Shown: positions 53,634 through 64,000, counted from the stretch's first letter. The stretch is 64,000 nucleotides of DNA from Adiantum capillus-veneris (GCA_014529385.2 CM043952.1:64282870-64346869), one strand, 5' to 3'. Notes: a model not told the origin generated them from the sequence alone. Translations and numbers: made by a program.

Positions 53634-54612
53634 TGTAAGGTGCAGCGGAATGAATGTTGAACTTTGCTTAAGATGAGTGCTCCGAAAGGGTTCCTTTTAT
53701 TTACGGAAGGGAGAGCCTTCTGTTCCTTTAGTGAGAGAGTGCAATGGACACAATCAAAGTGGTGAACATTGTGAATGAAGGTGCTAAGACTGAGAGATAT
53801 AGAGAGAAGAATACGACACCAGAACGAAGTTGTCAAACCCTCCTCCGAAGGCCCCACTCTCTATGGCGAGAGCGGTCTACTTATGATTGCACAAATCTCT
53901 ACAATGCTTGGACTTGCCGACGATGGCGACGACGACGAGACGGGCTGAAATCTGCAAATCTTTATCTGCTGAATTCTGACTCTATGTCGATGTCTACGGC
54001 GATGACGACGATGCAACGACAACGCGTTGAAAACGCAGATGCTGAAATCTGTGTTTTCCTGAATGTGCAAACTTCGCAGGATCTGACCGTGCGGCGAGGA
54101 GCTGCTGCGGGAAGGTGAGACCTGCGAGGTTCGGGGGTTCTACTGCGGGACCTGGCTGCTGAAAACTGAAAACGCTGAGTCTAGGGCTGATTCCGTCGTG
54201 AAGATCTGCAAAAATGTTGAGGTGTCTTGCAAATGCAAAAACGCTAGGGTTGAAAATGATCTTGCGGGGAAATCTGCTATTTGTTGTGGGAATCTGCTAA
54301 CGCTAGAGATGATTTGTTGTGTCTTGTGGTCGCCGAGGCTGATCTGCCATGCAAACATGCCAAGGCTGGTTTGTTGATGCAAAAACGCCAGTGTCTTTGC
54401 TGTGTTGCAAAAATGCTAGGCCTTGCTGGGGGGTCTTGCTGAGAAGGTGCCTGTTGAACCGAAGCTCTTGCTGCCTCTTCTGCCAGAAAGTGCTAGCGCT
54501 AGGTTTGCTTATATACAAACTTAGCAAAATTGCCCTACCTACTTTCCAACAAAAGTCACTTAAAAATAATAAGTGAAAAATGTCAAAAATAGAGAAAATA
54601 GGTTTATGCACT
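53634..54612 (-). repeat. LARD-3 derivative 3' LTR, 5' block missing
   Basis: Collinear with 56373-57330. At 54612 the LTR stops at the atgcactgta point and internal accessory-ORF sequence begins. AAAACGCT motifs (complement of AGCGTTTT) are present but several are mutated. Confidence 0.85.
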
Positions 54613-54619
54613 GTAACTT

Positions 54620-55920
54620 CATAAAGGTCTGCAACGCTTGCTTCTTTGGGCCGCGTCGGAAGTGACAAAGTCTTCTGTGGCTCCTTCAATTCTTCAACTT
54701 CGTCTAGAGTCATGCGTCTACCTTCTTCAATAATCTTCGAGGCTGAAAATTCCTGAAACCACTTTGAACACAAAACCATGAACATACCTATTTCATGTAA
54801 AGTGACTGGAAAAAATATTGTCTTCCTCAAAGACTGTGCATGCAATGCAGATGAACAAAGAGATGGAGTGCCAAACCGTTCACCACACACATGCAATCAA
54901 TGAGATCGAATTTTGTCGTGTTGATCTAAATCAATCGACTGTGGCAAAACACAATGGAAATGCCTAGGCTCGATGCTCAATCTTTCTTGTGCTTTTTCTA
55001 TGATTGTGTCGTGCCAAGGAAGAGACATTGAATGTGACCTCCTAGGATGCAAACATTTCATCTTTTCATGAGAAATCGACATAATCCGTGCTCATCCATG
55101 AGTGAATCGTGCTCAACGTACAATATGACATGCCTAGGAAAAGGGATCACATAAAATTCAGTAAACGATCACGAATGAAATACTCGAACAATGTGTGCTG
55201 ACTAATCATTTGAACACATAATACTTCCTGTGAGAGATCTTTGGACCTAGACTCGAGAGCCAAGATCGGTTGTTCGTGTTTTGATTGAATCTTCCTGTGG
55301 GGGTTCTGTGGACCTCGACTCGAGAGCCAAGATCGGTTCTTTGTGATTGATCGAATCTGCAATGAGGTTAGCTTCACTAGAGAAAGTATCAACTAACACA
55401 TCATCCTTGTGAACAATCACATCATCTTTATCTTGCAAATCATCATGCTTGTGAGAAATCACATCTTGATCATGCAAATCATCATGCTTATCACTATTAT
55501 CCAAATCATTATGCAAATCCTGTGTGTCATGCTTGGAAGAAGAAGAGACTAAGAGAGTCTCCTTTTCCCGAATCCCTTGCATCTGTGCCTGAACTTGAGA
55601 AAAGAGTCGCAACATCTCTTGCATTCTTGCTTTTTCTCGCGATCAAATTTTGCTTCTCTTTTGTTGCGCTCACGCGTTATGGTTGCCATTCTTTCTTGGT
55701 ACTTACGATCAATTTCAGCCATTCTTTTTGATGATCTTGCTTCGTGTTCCAACTTCCTATCCACCATCATCTTGTCGAAAGTTGCCATGGGATCTGGTGC
55801 AATCTTTGGCGTAGATGGGGAAGGATCGGAAAAACCTCCTGGTGAGGAAAACTCATCTTCGCCACTCCCATGCTCACCACCTCCAATCGAAGTATCCATT
55901 CCGCTTTGAGTGATGACCAT
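54620..55920 (-). pseudogene. gag: LARD-3 derivative gag start fused to accessory ORF
   Basis: Starts at 55920 (MVITQSGMDTSIGGGEHGSG), parallel to the gag start of LARD-3. A charged helical part (MAEIDRKYQERMATITRERN) shifts frame near 55625 and runs straight into the accessory ORF (SQVQAQMQGIREKETLLVS, then DLHNDLDNSDKHDDLHDQ, VISHKHDDLQDKDDVIVHKD and EPILALESRS). Further segments to about 54620 match LARD-3 43060-43600, ending MTLDEVEELKEPQKTLSLP and ADLYEV. An internal duplication of the PILALESRS segment occurs near 55345-55250. Confidence 0.8.
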
Positions 55921-56372
55921 CCACTAAAGTCTTGGGTTCTTGTGGGTTCTTGTGGTCTTGGGTTCTTAAGTTCACGAGGAACTTGGGTTCTTGTGGGTCT
56001 TGGGTTCTTGGGGTTCTTGAGGTTCTTTTTTCGCTTGCAATCTGTGTTAAAGAAGGATCTTCTCTTCACCCGATTTCTGCTCTTTTCCGCGGGCGCACCC
56101 CTTGGCAGCCTTGCGCTCACACCAAGGTTGCTTTTTCGCACCTCACGTCGATTGGCCGACCGCTAAGTGCACGGTCCGCTCTCAATGAGTGAAAAGGGAG
56201 GTTGGACAGGCCCTTCTTTCTTGGGTTCCCTGTCACTCTTCAAAAACATGATTAGGAATCGACACGTCCAAGAGGGCCTGGGTTACATGCGACCGCAACA
56301 AGCAAAAAAAATTGTGGTTCTTGTGGTTCTTTCCTTGAGTGATATAGAACACTGCCAAAGCTCTGATACCAA
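55921..56372 (-). other. LARD-3 derivative leader and PBS
   Basis: PBS TTGGTATCAGAGCTTTGG on the minus strand at 56372-56355, then a leader collinear with 40289-40723 that includes repeated caagaaccc. Confidence 0.85.
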
Positions 56373-57546
56373 TGTAAGGTGCAGTGGAATGAATGTTGAA
56401 CTTTGCTCAAGATGAGTGCTCCGAACTGTGCTCAAGTGTTCCTTTTACTTACGGAAGGGAGAGCCTTCCGTTCCTTTAGTGAGAGTGCAATGGACACAAA
56501 CAAAGTGGTGAACACTGCGAATGAAGGTGCTAAGATTGAGAGATAGAGAGAGAAGAATACGACACCAGAACGAAGTTGTCAAATCCTCCTCCGAAGGCCC
56601 CACTCTCTATGGCGAGAGCGGTCTACTTATGATTGCACAAATCTCTCAATGCTTGGACTTGCCGACGATGTCGACGATGACGAGATGGGCTGAAATCTGC
56701 AAATCTTTATCTGCTGAATTCTCACTCTATGTCAATGACGACGGCGATGGCGAGAATGCAACCACGACGCGCTGAAAAGGCAGATGCTGAAATCCGGGCT
56801 GAATCTACAAACTTCGTGGGATCTGACCGTGCGGCGAGGAACTGCTGCAGGAAGGTGAGATCTGCGAGGTTCGGGGATTCTACTGCGGGATCTAATTGCT
56901 GAAAACTGAAAACGCTGAGTCTAGGGCTGATTCCGTCGTGAAGATCTGCAAAAACGTTGAGGTGTCTTGCAGATGCAAAAATGCTAGGGCTGAAAATGAT
57001 CTTGCGGGGAAATCTACTATTTGTTGTGGGAATCTGCTAACGCTAGAGATGATCTGTTGTGTCTTGTGGTCGCCGAGGCTGATCTGCCATGCAAAAGCGC
57101 CAAGGCTGGTCTGTTGATGCAAAAACGCCAGTGTCTCTGCTGTGTTGCAAAAACGCTAGGCCTTGCTGGGGGGTCCTGCTGAGAAGGTGCCTGTTGAACC
57201 GAAGCTCCTGCTGCCTGTTTGCTTATATACAAACTTAGCAAAATTGCCCTACCTACTTTCCAACAAAAGTCACTTAAAAAATAATAAGTGAAAAATGTCA
57301 AAAATAGGAAAAATAGGTTTATGCACTGTAAAAATGCTACTGATGGTTTCTGACTGGAATCTGATGGTCATGCTACGTGCAACCGGAGGATATGCATCTA
57401 TTCTAAGTGTCTAAACATGCACGGTCTGGGAACGGACTCACAAAAGTGCCAGATCACTTCCTATTCTAGACTGACTTGACTGAATTGAACCTTGGTCATG
57501 TTGTAGCTTGTCCACGGACACTTAGGGTTGGATGTGTCACGTGACA
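56373..57546 (-). repeat. LARD-3 derivative 5' LTR
   Basis: 1174 bp, plus-strand edges tgtaaggtgcagtgg and gatgtgtcacgtgaca. Includes the 5' block that is missing from its 3' LTR. Confidence 0.9.
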
Positions 57547-57699
57547 CGGCAGTCTGCGTCGCTTGGAGGTTCAAGCATACGCTCCCTAGACCGCAGTCTA
57601 CGTCGCTTGGAGGTCCAGTAGCCTCTAGTTTGCTCTGTCTTCTCTTTTGTAGGACCGGTATGCTTTTAGAAAAGCACACGCCTAATGCTCTGATACCAC
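57547..57699 (-). other. LTR-4 leader with 44-bp repeat, and PBS
   Basis: The gtct[ga]cgtcgcttggaggt motif recurs at 57552 and 57596 (44-bp spacing), and gctccctagaccgca also flanks the nested insertion on its left. The aggaccggtatgcttttagaaaagc segment matches the inverted leader at 58626-58660. PBS complement at 57688-57699. Confidence 0.7.
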
Positions 57700-57983
57700 T
57701 GTCACAAGACGGAGGCACCACATGCCAATAGAAAAGAACAGACTGAACAAACTTTTAGCACTTCAATAACAACTGAACTGAAAGAGAGAGAGACGACAGG
57801 CGACACGGAGTGGCGGAATCTCACCCCAAAGAGTATTGGCCCCAGACCTTCGCGCCCCTTTCGGTTTTTTTTTTATATTGCATCAACATAGTACAAGCCG
57901 GTACTCCACGCTCTGTACCTTCTCCCAGAAGAGTGCCAGAGAATGAGCCCTAGCCTCATCTTAAAAGGCTCTTGGCCATTAAA
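57700..57983 (-). repeat. LTR-4 5' LTR part (left arm of inverted repeat)
   Basis: tgtcacaagacggagg... up to ttggccattaaaag at about 57983, collinear with 52482-52760. Its reverse complement matches 58318-58600. Confidence 0.85.
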
Positions 57984-58600
57984 AGAAGATCTCGAGGGGC
58001 CTAAACCCTATGAATAAGCAAACGAAGAAGAAGAAGTTCCTACCAACTTATGAGGCCCCGTCCGATGGGGCCCAAGTGACACAAGAGAATAAAATAAAGC
58101 AGGATCCACACACACTCACAAAGATTTGCGTAAAAACTGATGATGTGGGAGCTGTACGGACAACCCGGATTTTGCGATGACTGATGACGTGGCAAGCTGT
58201 ATGGATTTTCGCGTTTCACGTTGACAGCCTGTATGAATTTCTGTGATTTGCGTTGGCTGATTTCCAGCGCCAGCTTTTTGGACCAGTTGCTTTTGAGTTT
58301 AAAGATATTCATGTATCTGCTTTCTATGGCCGAGGGCCTTTAAATATGAGGCTAGGGCTCATTCTCCGGCACACTTTAGTGAGAAGGTGCAGAACGCGAG
58401 TACTGACATTGTACTGAGTTCAAGTAATATAAAGAAATACTGAAAGGGGTGCCAAGGTTTGGGGCCAATACTCTCTGGATTGGAATTCCGCCACTCCGTG
58501 TTGCGTGTGCTCTCTCTCTTTCAATTTAGTTGTTATTGAAGTGCTAAAATTCTGTTCAGTCTGTTCTTTTCTATTGGCACGCGATGCCTGTCTTGTGACA
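57984..58600 (+). repeat. LTR-4 LTR, plus orientation, 5'-truncated
   Basis: Begins inside the LTR at gggcctaaaccctatg and runs to tcttgtgaca at 58600, collinear with the complement of 52482-53090. It is followed by a PBS at 58601, so it is the 5' LTR of the plus-strand element that follows. Confidence 0.85.
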
Positions 58601-58820
58601 GTGGCATTAGAGCGTCAGGTGTGTGCTTTTACGAAAGGATACCGGTCCTACAAAAGAGCAGACAGAGCACATTAGAGTCTAATGGAATTTTATTTGAAGT
58701 ATCTTCGGGCTCGACCCCAGACTTATTAGCCACTCCCACCCTTACTTCATCGTGCATCGGGCACGCTCCAGTCTTCATCACTTTGTTTTATAGGGCATAA
58801 AGCCATAAAGAACCCAAGAC
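58601..58820 (+). other. PBS and leader of plus-strand LTR-4 element
   Basis: gtggcattagagcgtcagg at 58601 is a mutated initiator tRNA-Met binding site. The leader shares gtgtgtgcttttacgaaagg-like and ggtcctacaaaagagc segments with the minus-strand element's leader. Confidence 0.75.
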
Positions 58821-59906
58821 ATGGCATTCATGGATTCAACAGAATATTTGAAGTTTCTTCTCGACGAGCTTCATGACATTCTTTCGCGGCATCCTCAATA
58901 GAACCTTCCGATGCTGCAAAGTTTTCAACAATTTTTGAATTACATGTTACCCCCTCTGATGAGTCAGGTGGTACCTCCTCCTCCGGCACCAGAAAGTACG
59001 AGGGCTTCCAACCGGCAACCTTCCCAGCCGTCTGTGCTGATCGGCCGAGTCTTCAGGAATATGGTGCAGCCATTTGACCCTGATCGAGTGCAACCGCCTT
59101 TGCCACCGCCGTTGCCCCCACCTCCCCCACCACCACCGCTACCAGGCTACAATGGTTGGATCCCATATGGATACCCTTATTATCCGTACTTGGGATACGT
59201 GCCTAACCAACCCAAAGATTGCAAGGATGGTGGCACGACAGTCAAATTTTTCACTCTTTCCGGGGTGAAAGATCGAAAGAAAGCATTGCAGTTCCTACAG
59301 CAATTCGACAACATCTATGCTTTGGGAAACTATACAGAAGACTCCAAAATTTCTCGAGCAGCGGGATTTCTTAAAGATAATGCTATGCAATGGTGAAGCT
59401 CAATCGCGACACAACCGCATGCTCCAAGGACCTGGCAAGCTTTCAAGACAGTTTTTGCACGTAGTTACATGACTTCTATGTTCGAAGTCCAGATTAGGTC
59501 AGAATGAGGTAACTTGAAAGTGCTTGTCATAGAGACCATAGAGGACTATAACCAAAGGTTTCTCGACGTCTACCTTCCGATGTCCTTTTAAGTTCATTCC
59601 CTTGGAGGACCAGTGGGAGCGCTATACCATTGGATTACCATCACCATTGCAGGAATATTGTTTGTCCAAGCAAGTTTCAACCATGCAAGAGCTTATAGAC
59701 CATGCCACGGTCGGCTACAAAATGATGAAAGGAAAGTTGGAGTTTACCACGGAAGCAACTCTGGCCACTAACTAGAACTCCCGGCAACAACGAACAAATT
59801 CTCGAGAATCTCATGAAAACCAGCCTCAACGGCCTCGTCTGGCACACCGTCAACGAGACGCCTTGTTACAAGAAGGCCGATGCTTCGAATGTTTCCAAAC
59901 AGGGCA
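58821..59906 (+). pseudogene. gag: Gag of plus-strand LTR-4 element
   Basis: ATG at 58821 (MAFMDSTEYLKFLLDELHD) with a TAG at 58899 that probably replaced glutamine. The frame continues through a proline-rich part (PPLPPPPPPPP area, 59095-59145), PYGYPYYPYLGYVP, then capsid segments FSGVKDRKKALQFLQQFD and FLKDNAMQW, a TGA at 59394, and AFKTVFARSYMTSMFEVQIR. The zinc knuckle begins CFECFQTGH at about 59883 and is cut before its last cysteine by the Copia-3 LTR at 59907. Position next to the PBS confirms identity. Confidence 0.82.
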
Positions 59907-60257
59907 TGTTGGGTTAAAGGCCTAAATAACCCCTTTTTGTACATTTTTATACTTTGTCCAGGTTCAATATGAACTTGGACACATTTTTTAAAGGCCTAAA
60001 TAACCCCTTTTTGTACATTTTTATACTTTGTCCAGGTTCAATATGAACTTGGACACATTTTTTAAAGGTCACTTATAATAAAAGTGGGAAAACCCAAAAC
60101 TCACTTATTGAGTTTTCCCCAAAAACGTGAGCTCTCTCTCTCTCCCTCTTCTTCTGCTAGCGCTTCCTCTCCTGCTGCTCTTCGCCTCCCCTCTCTGCAC
60201 ACACACTGCACTTCCTCGCGTGCTCTTTCACTTGCACACACCGCCACGCGCTCATCA
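59907..60257 (+). repeat. Copia-3 5' LTR
   Basis: Starts TGTTGGGTTAAAGG, a typical copia LTR start, and ends near ctcatca before the PBS. Contains a 74-bp tandem duplication (59916-59989 and 59990-60063), TATA-like cttataataaaag (60071) and a CT-rich R/U5 region. Confidence 0.82.
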
Positions 60258-61011
60258 ACTAGTATCAAAGCCCATTTAGGGTTTGGCCCAAAACCTGCAA
60301 ATGCTGATTTTCAGCCAAGAGGATCAACTTTGACGCGAAGAGTTGCTGTTTCATCGCCAAGGGATCGTCCCCGGACACTAGAGAGCTCCCGGCAACCCAA
60401 ATTGACCTAAAACAAGCTGAAATTAGGTCAAAAACAGGAAATTACAGGTTATGACAACGAAAATACAGGTTTTGCAAATGATGTATTAAGGTGTGGGAAT
60501 ACTTTTGCTAAGTCCCCGCTACCCGGAAACCTTGAAATTGCTGAAAAACAAGCTCTAAAACAAGTGTTTTAAGCAAATTTCAAATTTACGCAGGTTTTTG
60601 CAAGTGTTTTTATGGTGCGATTACATTGGGGAAAGTGCAAATTGATGCAATCTACGCACGTTTGACAAATTTTGTCTATGTATGACTATTTGTGGCTCAA
60701 TTTCATGCAATTTTGATGCTACAAATTGGGGTTTTTGTGCTCACATGCTTCTAAAGGCTGTGTTTTAGCCTTATGTATGTCCTGTGAGGGTAAAAACAAT
60801 CAAAATTGTTGTTTTTGGGCACAAATTAGCTCGCTCAAATTTTCTGCGCAAAAAATTCAGAACTCAATTTTTGTGCCTAAACTGACCCGTTTTGCCTCGA
60901 ATTGCTCCTGTGACTATTTGGAGTTGTTGTACACACTCCTGTGAGGCTGTACTTCGTTTTTGGTGCGTTTTGCCCAAAATTTCAGCAAGTTAGCTCTCCT
61001 TTTGTGCAACT
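60258..61011 (+). other. Copia-3 PBS and leader
   Basis: actagtatcaaagccc (60258-60273) resembles the initiator tRNA-Met site TGGTATCAGAGC. About 740 bp of leader without a long ORF follow. Confidence 0.7.
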
Positions 61012-63663
61012 ATGGCGTCATCCTCCTCGGACGTGAAGAATCTCTTTGAGATCCGGCGCTTCGAAGGTACAGGTTTTGACCTATGGAAGGACAGAATTCA
61101 AGGAATTCTCTTCCTTAAAGACTGTGATAGGGCATTAGAGGAACACAAGCCAGAGGACATGTCTGATGATGCATGGGCCACTTTGAACAAGAAGGTCATT
61201 ACTTACATAAAGATGGCCGTTTCTGACGAGATCTTGGTAGATCTCAAAGGTCTTATGACTGCTTTTAGTTTGTGGGCAAAGTTGAAGGCAACGTATGAAA
61301 ATACAACGCCGGTCAATCAAGTGCATTTGATGCGAAAACTTGTTGGCATACAATTGGATGAGTCAAAGAGCGCTGCAGAGCACTTGTCGTCGTTTACAGG
61401 TACTTTGTTGCAGTTGCAGGATTCAAGCATGCCTCCCTTTGATGATAAGCTGAAAGCTATCTCGTTGCTTATGACCCTACTTGATTCTTGGGAGACATTG
61501 GTGGTTTCATTGTCTAATAGCCCCAATCTGACCTTTGATGGTGTTAGGGGTTCTATTCTCAATGAGGAAATCAGGAGGAAAGCAGTTGGAGAGGGAGGCA
61601 GCTTAGCCAACATCGTTAGAGGCAGGACAGAGAAGAAGAATAACTATGCACAGAGGAGTAAGAGTAAGAGCAAGGAAAGGGGAAATGCCAGCAAAGGCAA
61701 GGGTGATGTGACATGCTATCAATGTGGTAGGAAAGGTCACAAGAAGCCCGATTGCAGGTATTATAAAGCAGAGTTAGAAAGAAAGAAGAATGGCGGAGAC
61801 AAAAAGAAAGAGAAGAAAGAAGTCAAGACAGATGCACAGGACAACTCTAAGGACAAGGAGAAGGCCAATGTGGTCTCTAGTGTTGTTGTTGAGGAGTTGT
61901 CATATGTAGAGGACATCCTATGTGCTACTTTGTCAGCTGATGATGCTCATGAGTTTGATGCCTCTCTCTATGTTCATACACAGGACATGCAGATCACTAA
62001 GAGTGATCTTATTGATGCGTTGTTAACTGTGAATGATGCATTGTCCCAGACTTGGATTTTTGATTCCGGTGTTTCATTTCATGTGACTCCTATCAAGGAG
62101 TGTTTCTCTACTTTTGATGCGGGCAAGCGTGGCCATGTATACCTTGGAAACAATCATGCATGTTCCATTGAGGGTATTGGCACTGTGCATCTCTCCATAG
62201 ATGGCACAAATGAGCTTGTCTTGCATGATGTTCGATATGTGCCGGGAATCAAGAAGAGTCTGCTTTCTGTTGGTCAGATGGATATGCATGGTTACAACAT
62301 CTTGTTTGAGAGAGGGTCATGGAAAATGCCTAAAGGCTCAAGGCTGATTGTAAAGGGCACAAAGAAAGGGATACTTTACTGCATGCATGGAAAGGCCGTG
62401 TTGGACAAGTTTATTGCATTGGCTGAAATTAACTCTCACATGGAGTTGTGGCACAAGAGGCTTGGCCATATGAGCCAAAAGGGCCTTTCTAAGCTTTGTA
62501 CTTTGAACAAGCTTGATGCTAAAGGCACAAAGCTTGACTTTTGTAATGAATGTCAATATGGCAAGCAAGTAAAGCGTTCTTATTACTCTGGTGTCTCTCG
62601 TAAATCTTGTGTGCTTGATCTTGTACATTCCGATGTATGTAGCATGCCTACTAAGTCTATGGGTGGTGCATATTATTTTGTCTCCTTTGTTGATGATCAT
62701 TCTAGGAAAATTTGGGTTTATTTGCTTAAGTCTAAGGATGAAGCCTTTGCTGCGTTTAAGAGATTTCATGCATTTGTGACCACCCAAATTGGTAAAAAGC
62801 TAAAATGCTTGCGTACAGACAATGGGGGGGAGTACACAAGTGCTGAATTTAACAAGTTTTGTGAAAATTTGGACATTAAGAGGGAGCTTACTATGCCATA
62901 CAGCCCCTCTTCTAATGGTGTGGCTAAAAGATTCAATAGGACACTTTGTGAGAGGGTGAGATGCATGCTGTCCACAGCTAATCTCTCTCATGGATTTTGG
63001 GGAGAAGCTTTGAAAACTGCAGTGCATATATGCAATCGATCCCCTCACATGTCTTTGAAAGGTGACATCCCTGAAGAGGTTTGGTCTGGCAAGCCTGCTT
63101 CATATGATCACTTACGCATTTTTGGTTGCGAAGCTTTTGTGCATGTTAGACCTGAGTTGAGGAGTAAACTAGATGCAAAGTCCATTAAAGGCCTCTTCAT
63201 GGGATATGGTGAAGAAGGCGAAATGGGTTACAGGTTTTGGTTACCTCAGTTCAAAAGGGTTGTACGCAGTCGGAATGTTGTTTTTAATGAGGCAAGGTTG
63301 CTTCAAAACAATTGTGCCTCAAAGCATGACCATAAAAGGGTGAAATTTCAGCATGACCAGCCACTTGTTAGGCCTATTTTTGACCCTCAGGATGCACCAC
63401 AAATGGCTGAAAATGTAGATGATCCAGTGGTGTTTGAGCCAGATGATGTTGGACAGCAAATTGAGGCTCCTGAAGGGCATTTGCAGCCAAGAAACAATGC
63501 TGAAAATGGTGCTGAAAATGATGTACAGCAGCCCATTGTTGATGATTTTGTAGTGCCACCTGATTTAAACCCATTGCCGGATAATGTGGATCACTGGGTG
63601 AGGCGGTCTACTCGTCAAAGACGGCCTGTGAGTCGATATGACCCTCTTTGCATTACATTATGT
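61012..63663 (+). pseudogene. gag-pol: Copia-3 Gag-protease-integrase polyprotein
   Basis: 884 residues from ATG 61012. UBN2-type Gag (about residues 20-200; WKDRIQGILFLKD, LWAKLKATYEN), zinc knuckle CYQCGRKGHKKPDC (from residue 235), protease WIFDSGVSFHVT (active Asp 351), GAG pre-integrase with LWHKRLGHMSQKGL and CNECQYGKQ, integrase core with Asp 541 (LVHSDVCS) and Asp 603 (CLRTDNGGEY). The catalytic Glu is Lys 639 (SNGVAKRFNRTL, where NGVAERKNRTL is usual). The linker ends RRSTRQRRPVSRYD. A one-base loss near 63648 ends the frame at TGA 63664 instead of continuing to RT. Confidence 0.93.
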
Positions 63664-64000
63664 TGACAGATGAGGGAGAGCCTCTTACGTATAAAGAGGC
63701 AAAGATATGTGAGCACAGCGACAAGTGGGAGCTTGCTATGCAGGAAGAGATTAAAGCTTTGCATGCTAATCATACTTGGGATTTGGTTGAATTGCCCAAA
63801 GGAAGGAAGGCTATTCCTAATAAATGGGTGTATAAAATCAAGACTGTTGATGCAAAACCCAAGTATAAGGCAAGGCTTGTGGCAAAGGGATATGTTCAAA
63901 CCAAGGGCATAGAATTTCAGGAAGTGTTCTCTCCTGTTGTGAAGATGACCACTTTGCGTGTATTGTTTGCCATTGTGGCTGCTCTTGATTTGGAAATGGA
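63651..64000 (+). pseudogene. pol: Copia-3 reverse transcriptase, N-terminal part
   Basis: In the shifted frame: MLTDEGEPLTYKEAK, HSDKWELAMQEEIKALHANH, TWDLVELPKGRKAIPNKWVY, KARLVAKGYVQTKG and FSPVVKMTTLRVL, the standard start of copia RT. Running off at 64000 before the YVDD active site. Confidence 0.93.

Larger units (their letters stand above)
53634..57546 (-). mobile_element. LARD-3 deletion derivative, minus strand
   Basis: 5' LTR 57546-56373 (TGTCACGTGACAC...), PBS complement (ccaaagctctgatacca) just below 56373, internal region, 3' LTR 54612-53634. Flanks ccgca (53629-53633) and cggca (57547-57551) are a 5-bp duplication with one mismatch. Most of gag, including the zinc knuckle and protease, is deleted, and the 3' LTR lacks about the first 215 bp and the polypurine tract, so gag-side sequence joins LTR directly. 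Confidence 0.87.
52482..57983 (-). mobile_element. Internally deleted LTR-4 element (with nested LARD-3 derivative)
   Basis: 3' LTR 52482-53151, polypurine-side sequence 53152-53633, nested element 53634-57546, then 57547-57699 leader and PBS (ctctgataccac, 57688-57699) and the 5' LTR, truncated at 57983. Subtracting the nested insertion leaves only about 0.64 kb of internal sequence, so gag and pol were deleted. Confidence 0.75.
59907..64000 (+). mobile_element. Copia-3, Ty1/copia element running off the window
   Basis: 5' LTR 59907-60257, PBS, leader, Gag-protease-integrase frame 61012-63663, and RT start to the window end. It is inserted in the zinc-knuckle codons of the LTR-4 gag; gggca (59902-59906) is the expected left target duplication, unverifiable without the right end. 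One frameshift and one catalytic substitution in about 3 kb of coding sequence. Confidence 0.9.

Noticed and set aside
53861-54118. Short ORFs in 53.8-54.4 and 56.5-57.1 kb
   Set aside because: They lie entirely in LARD-3 LTR sequence and recur in each LTR copy with different frames.

Overview
The window is repeat-dominated nuclear DNA of a land plant. The evidence is Ty3/gypsy chromoviruses with chromodomains, Ty1/copia elements, Helitrons whose genes carry GT-AG introns, very dense GA/CT/GT microsatellites, and a three-exon 5' fragment of a plant-type tyrosylprotein sulfotransferase gene (TPST). I see no intact host gene, rRNA gene or CRISPR array. The species cannot be read from the sequence; a large, non-flowering-plant genome is possible but unproven. 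Family names (Gypsy-1, Gypsy-2, LARD-3, LTR-4, Gypsy-5, Copia-1 to -3, Helitron-A/-B) are labels used only here.

Layout. 1-5.4 kb: Helitron-A (Rep end, Pif1 helicase, downstream GIY-YIG nuclease gene), split by a solo Gypsy-1 LTR with a perfect 5-bp target duplication, then an unknown 143-aa ORF. 7.7-9.4 kb: LTR and leader of LARD-3. 9.4-14.8 kb: truncated Gypsy-1 on the minus strand, its LTR carrying a 460-bp terminal-inverted-repeat element. 14.8-19.3 kb: copia pieces on alternating strands. 19.6-25.45 kb: decayed Gypsy-2 with a very short LTR. 25.5-30.2 kb: tandem repeats, microsatellites and a Gypsy-1 LTR fragment. 30.2-36.3 kb: Helitron-B, a nearly full-length but mutated Rep-helicase plus the same GIY-YIG gene. 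37.2-37.7 kb: TPST fragment. 38.9-51.7 kb: Gypsy-5 (minus strand), with a complete LARD-3 (39016-44943, duplication tccgt) nested in its 3' LTR. 51.7-58.6 kb: LTR-4 copies, one internally deleted LTR-4 element, a nested LARD-3 deletion derivative and a head-to-head LTR junction. 58.6-59.9 kb: gag of a plus-strand LTR-4 element, cut by Copia-3 (59907 to the window end).

Most notable. Both Helitrons carry, 3' of the helicase, a four-exon gene with matched exon order, matched exon-boundary positions and a GIY-YIG nuclease domain whose key residues are visible. I know of Helitrons with AP-type endonuclease, OTU protease or RPA modules, but not with GIY-YIG. Second, LARD-3 is a gag-protease element without polymerase that carries a separate acidic/histidine-rich accessory ORF also kept in its deletion derivative. 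Its two LTRs differ about 14 times in the first 230 bp but only about 3 times in the remaining 1 kb.

All mobile-element genes here contain stops, frameshifts or lost catalytic residues and are annotated as pseudogenes unless stated otherwise. Boundaries given as LTR edges were set by TG...CA ends, primer-binding sites, polypurine tracts and target duplications; others are approximate.
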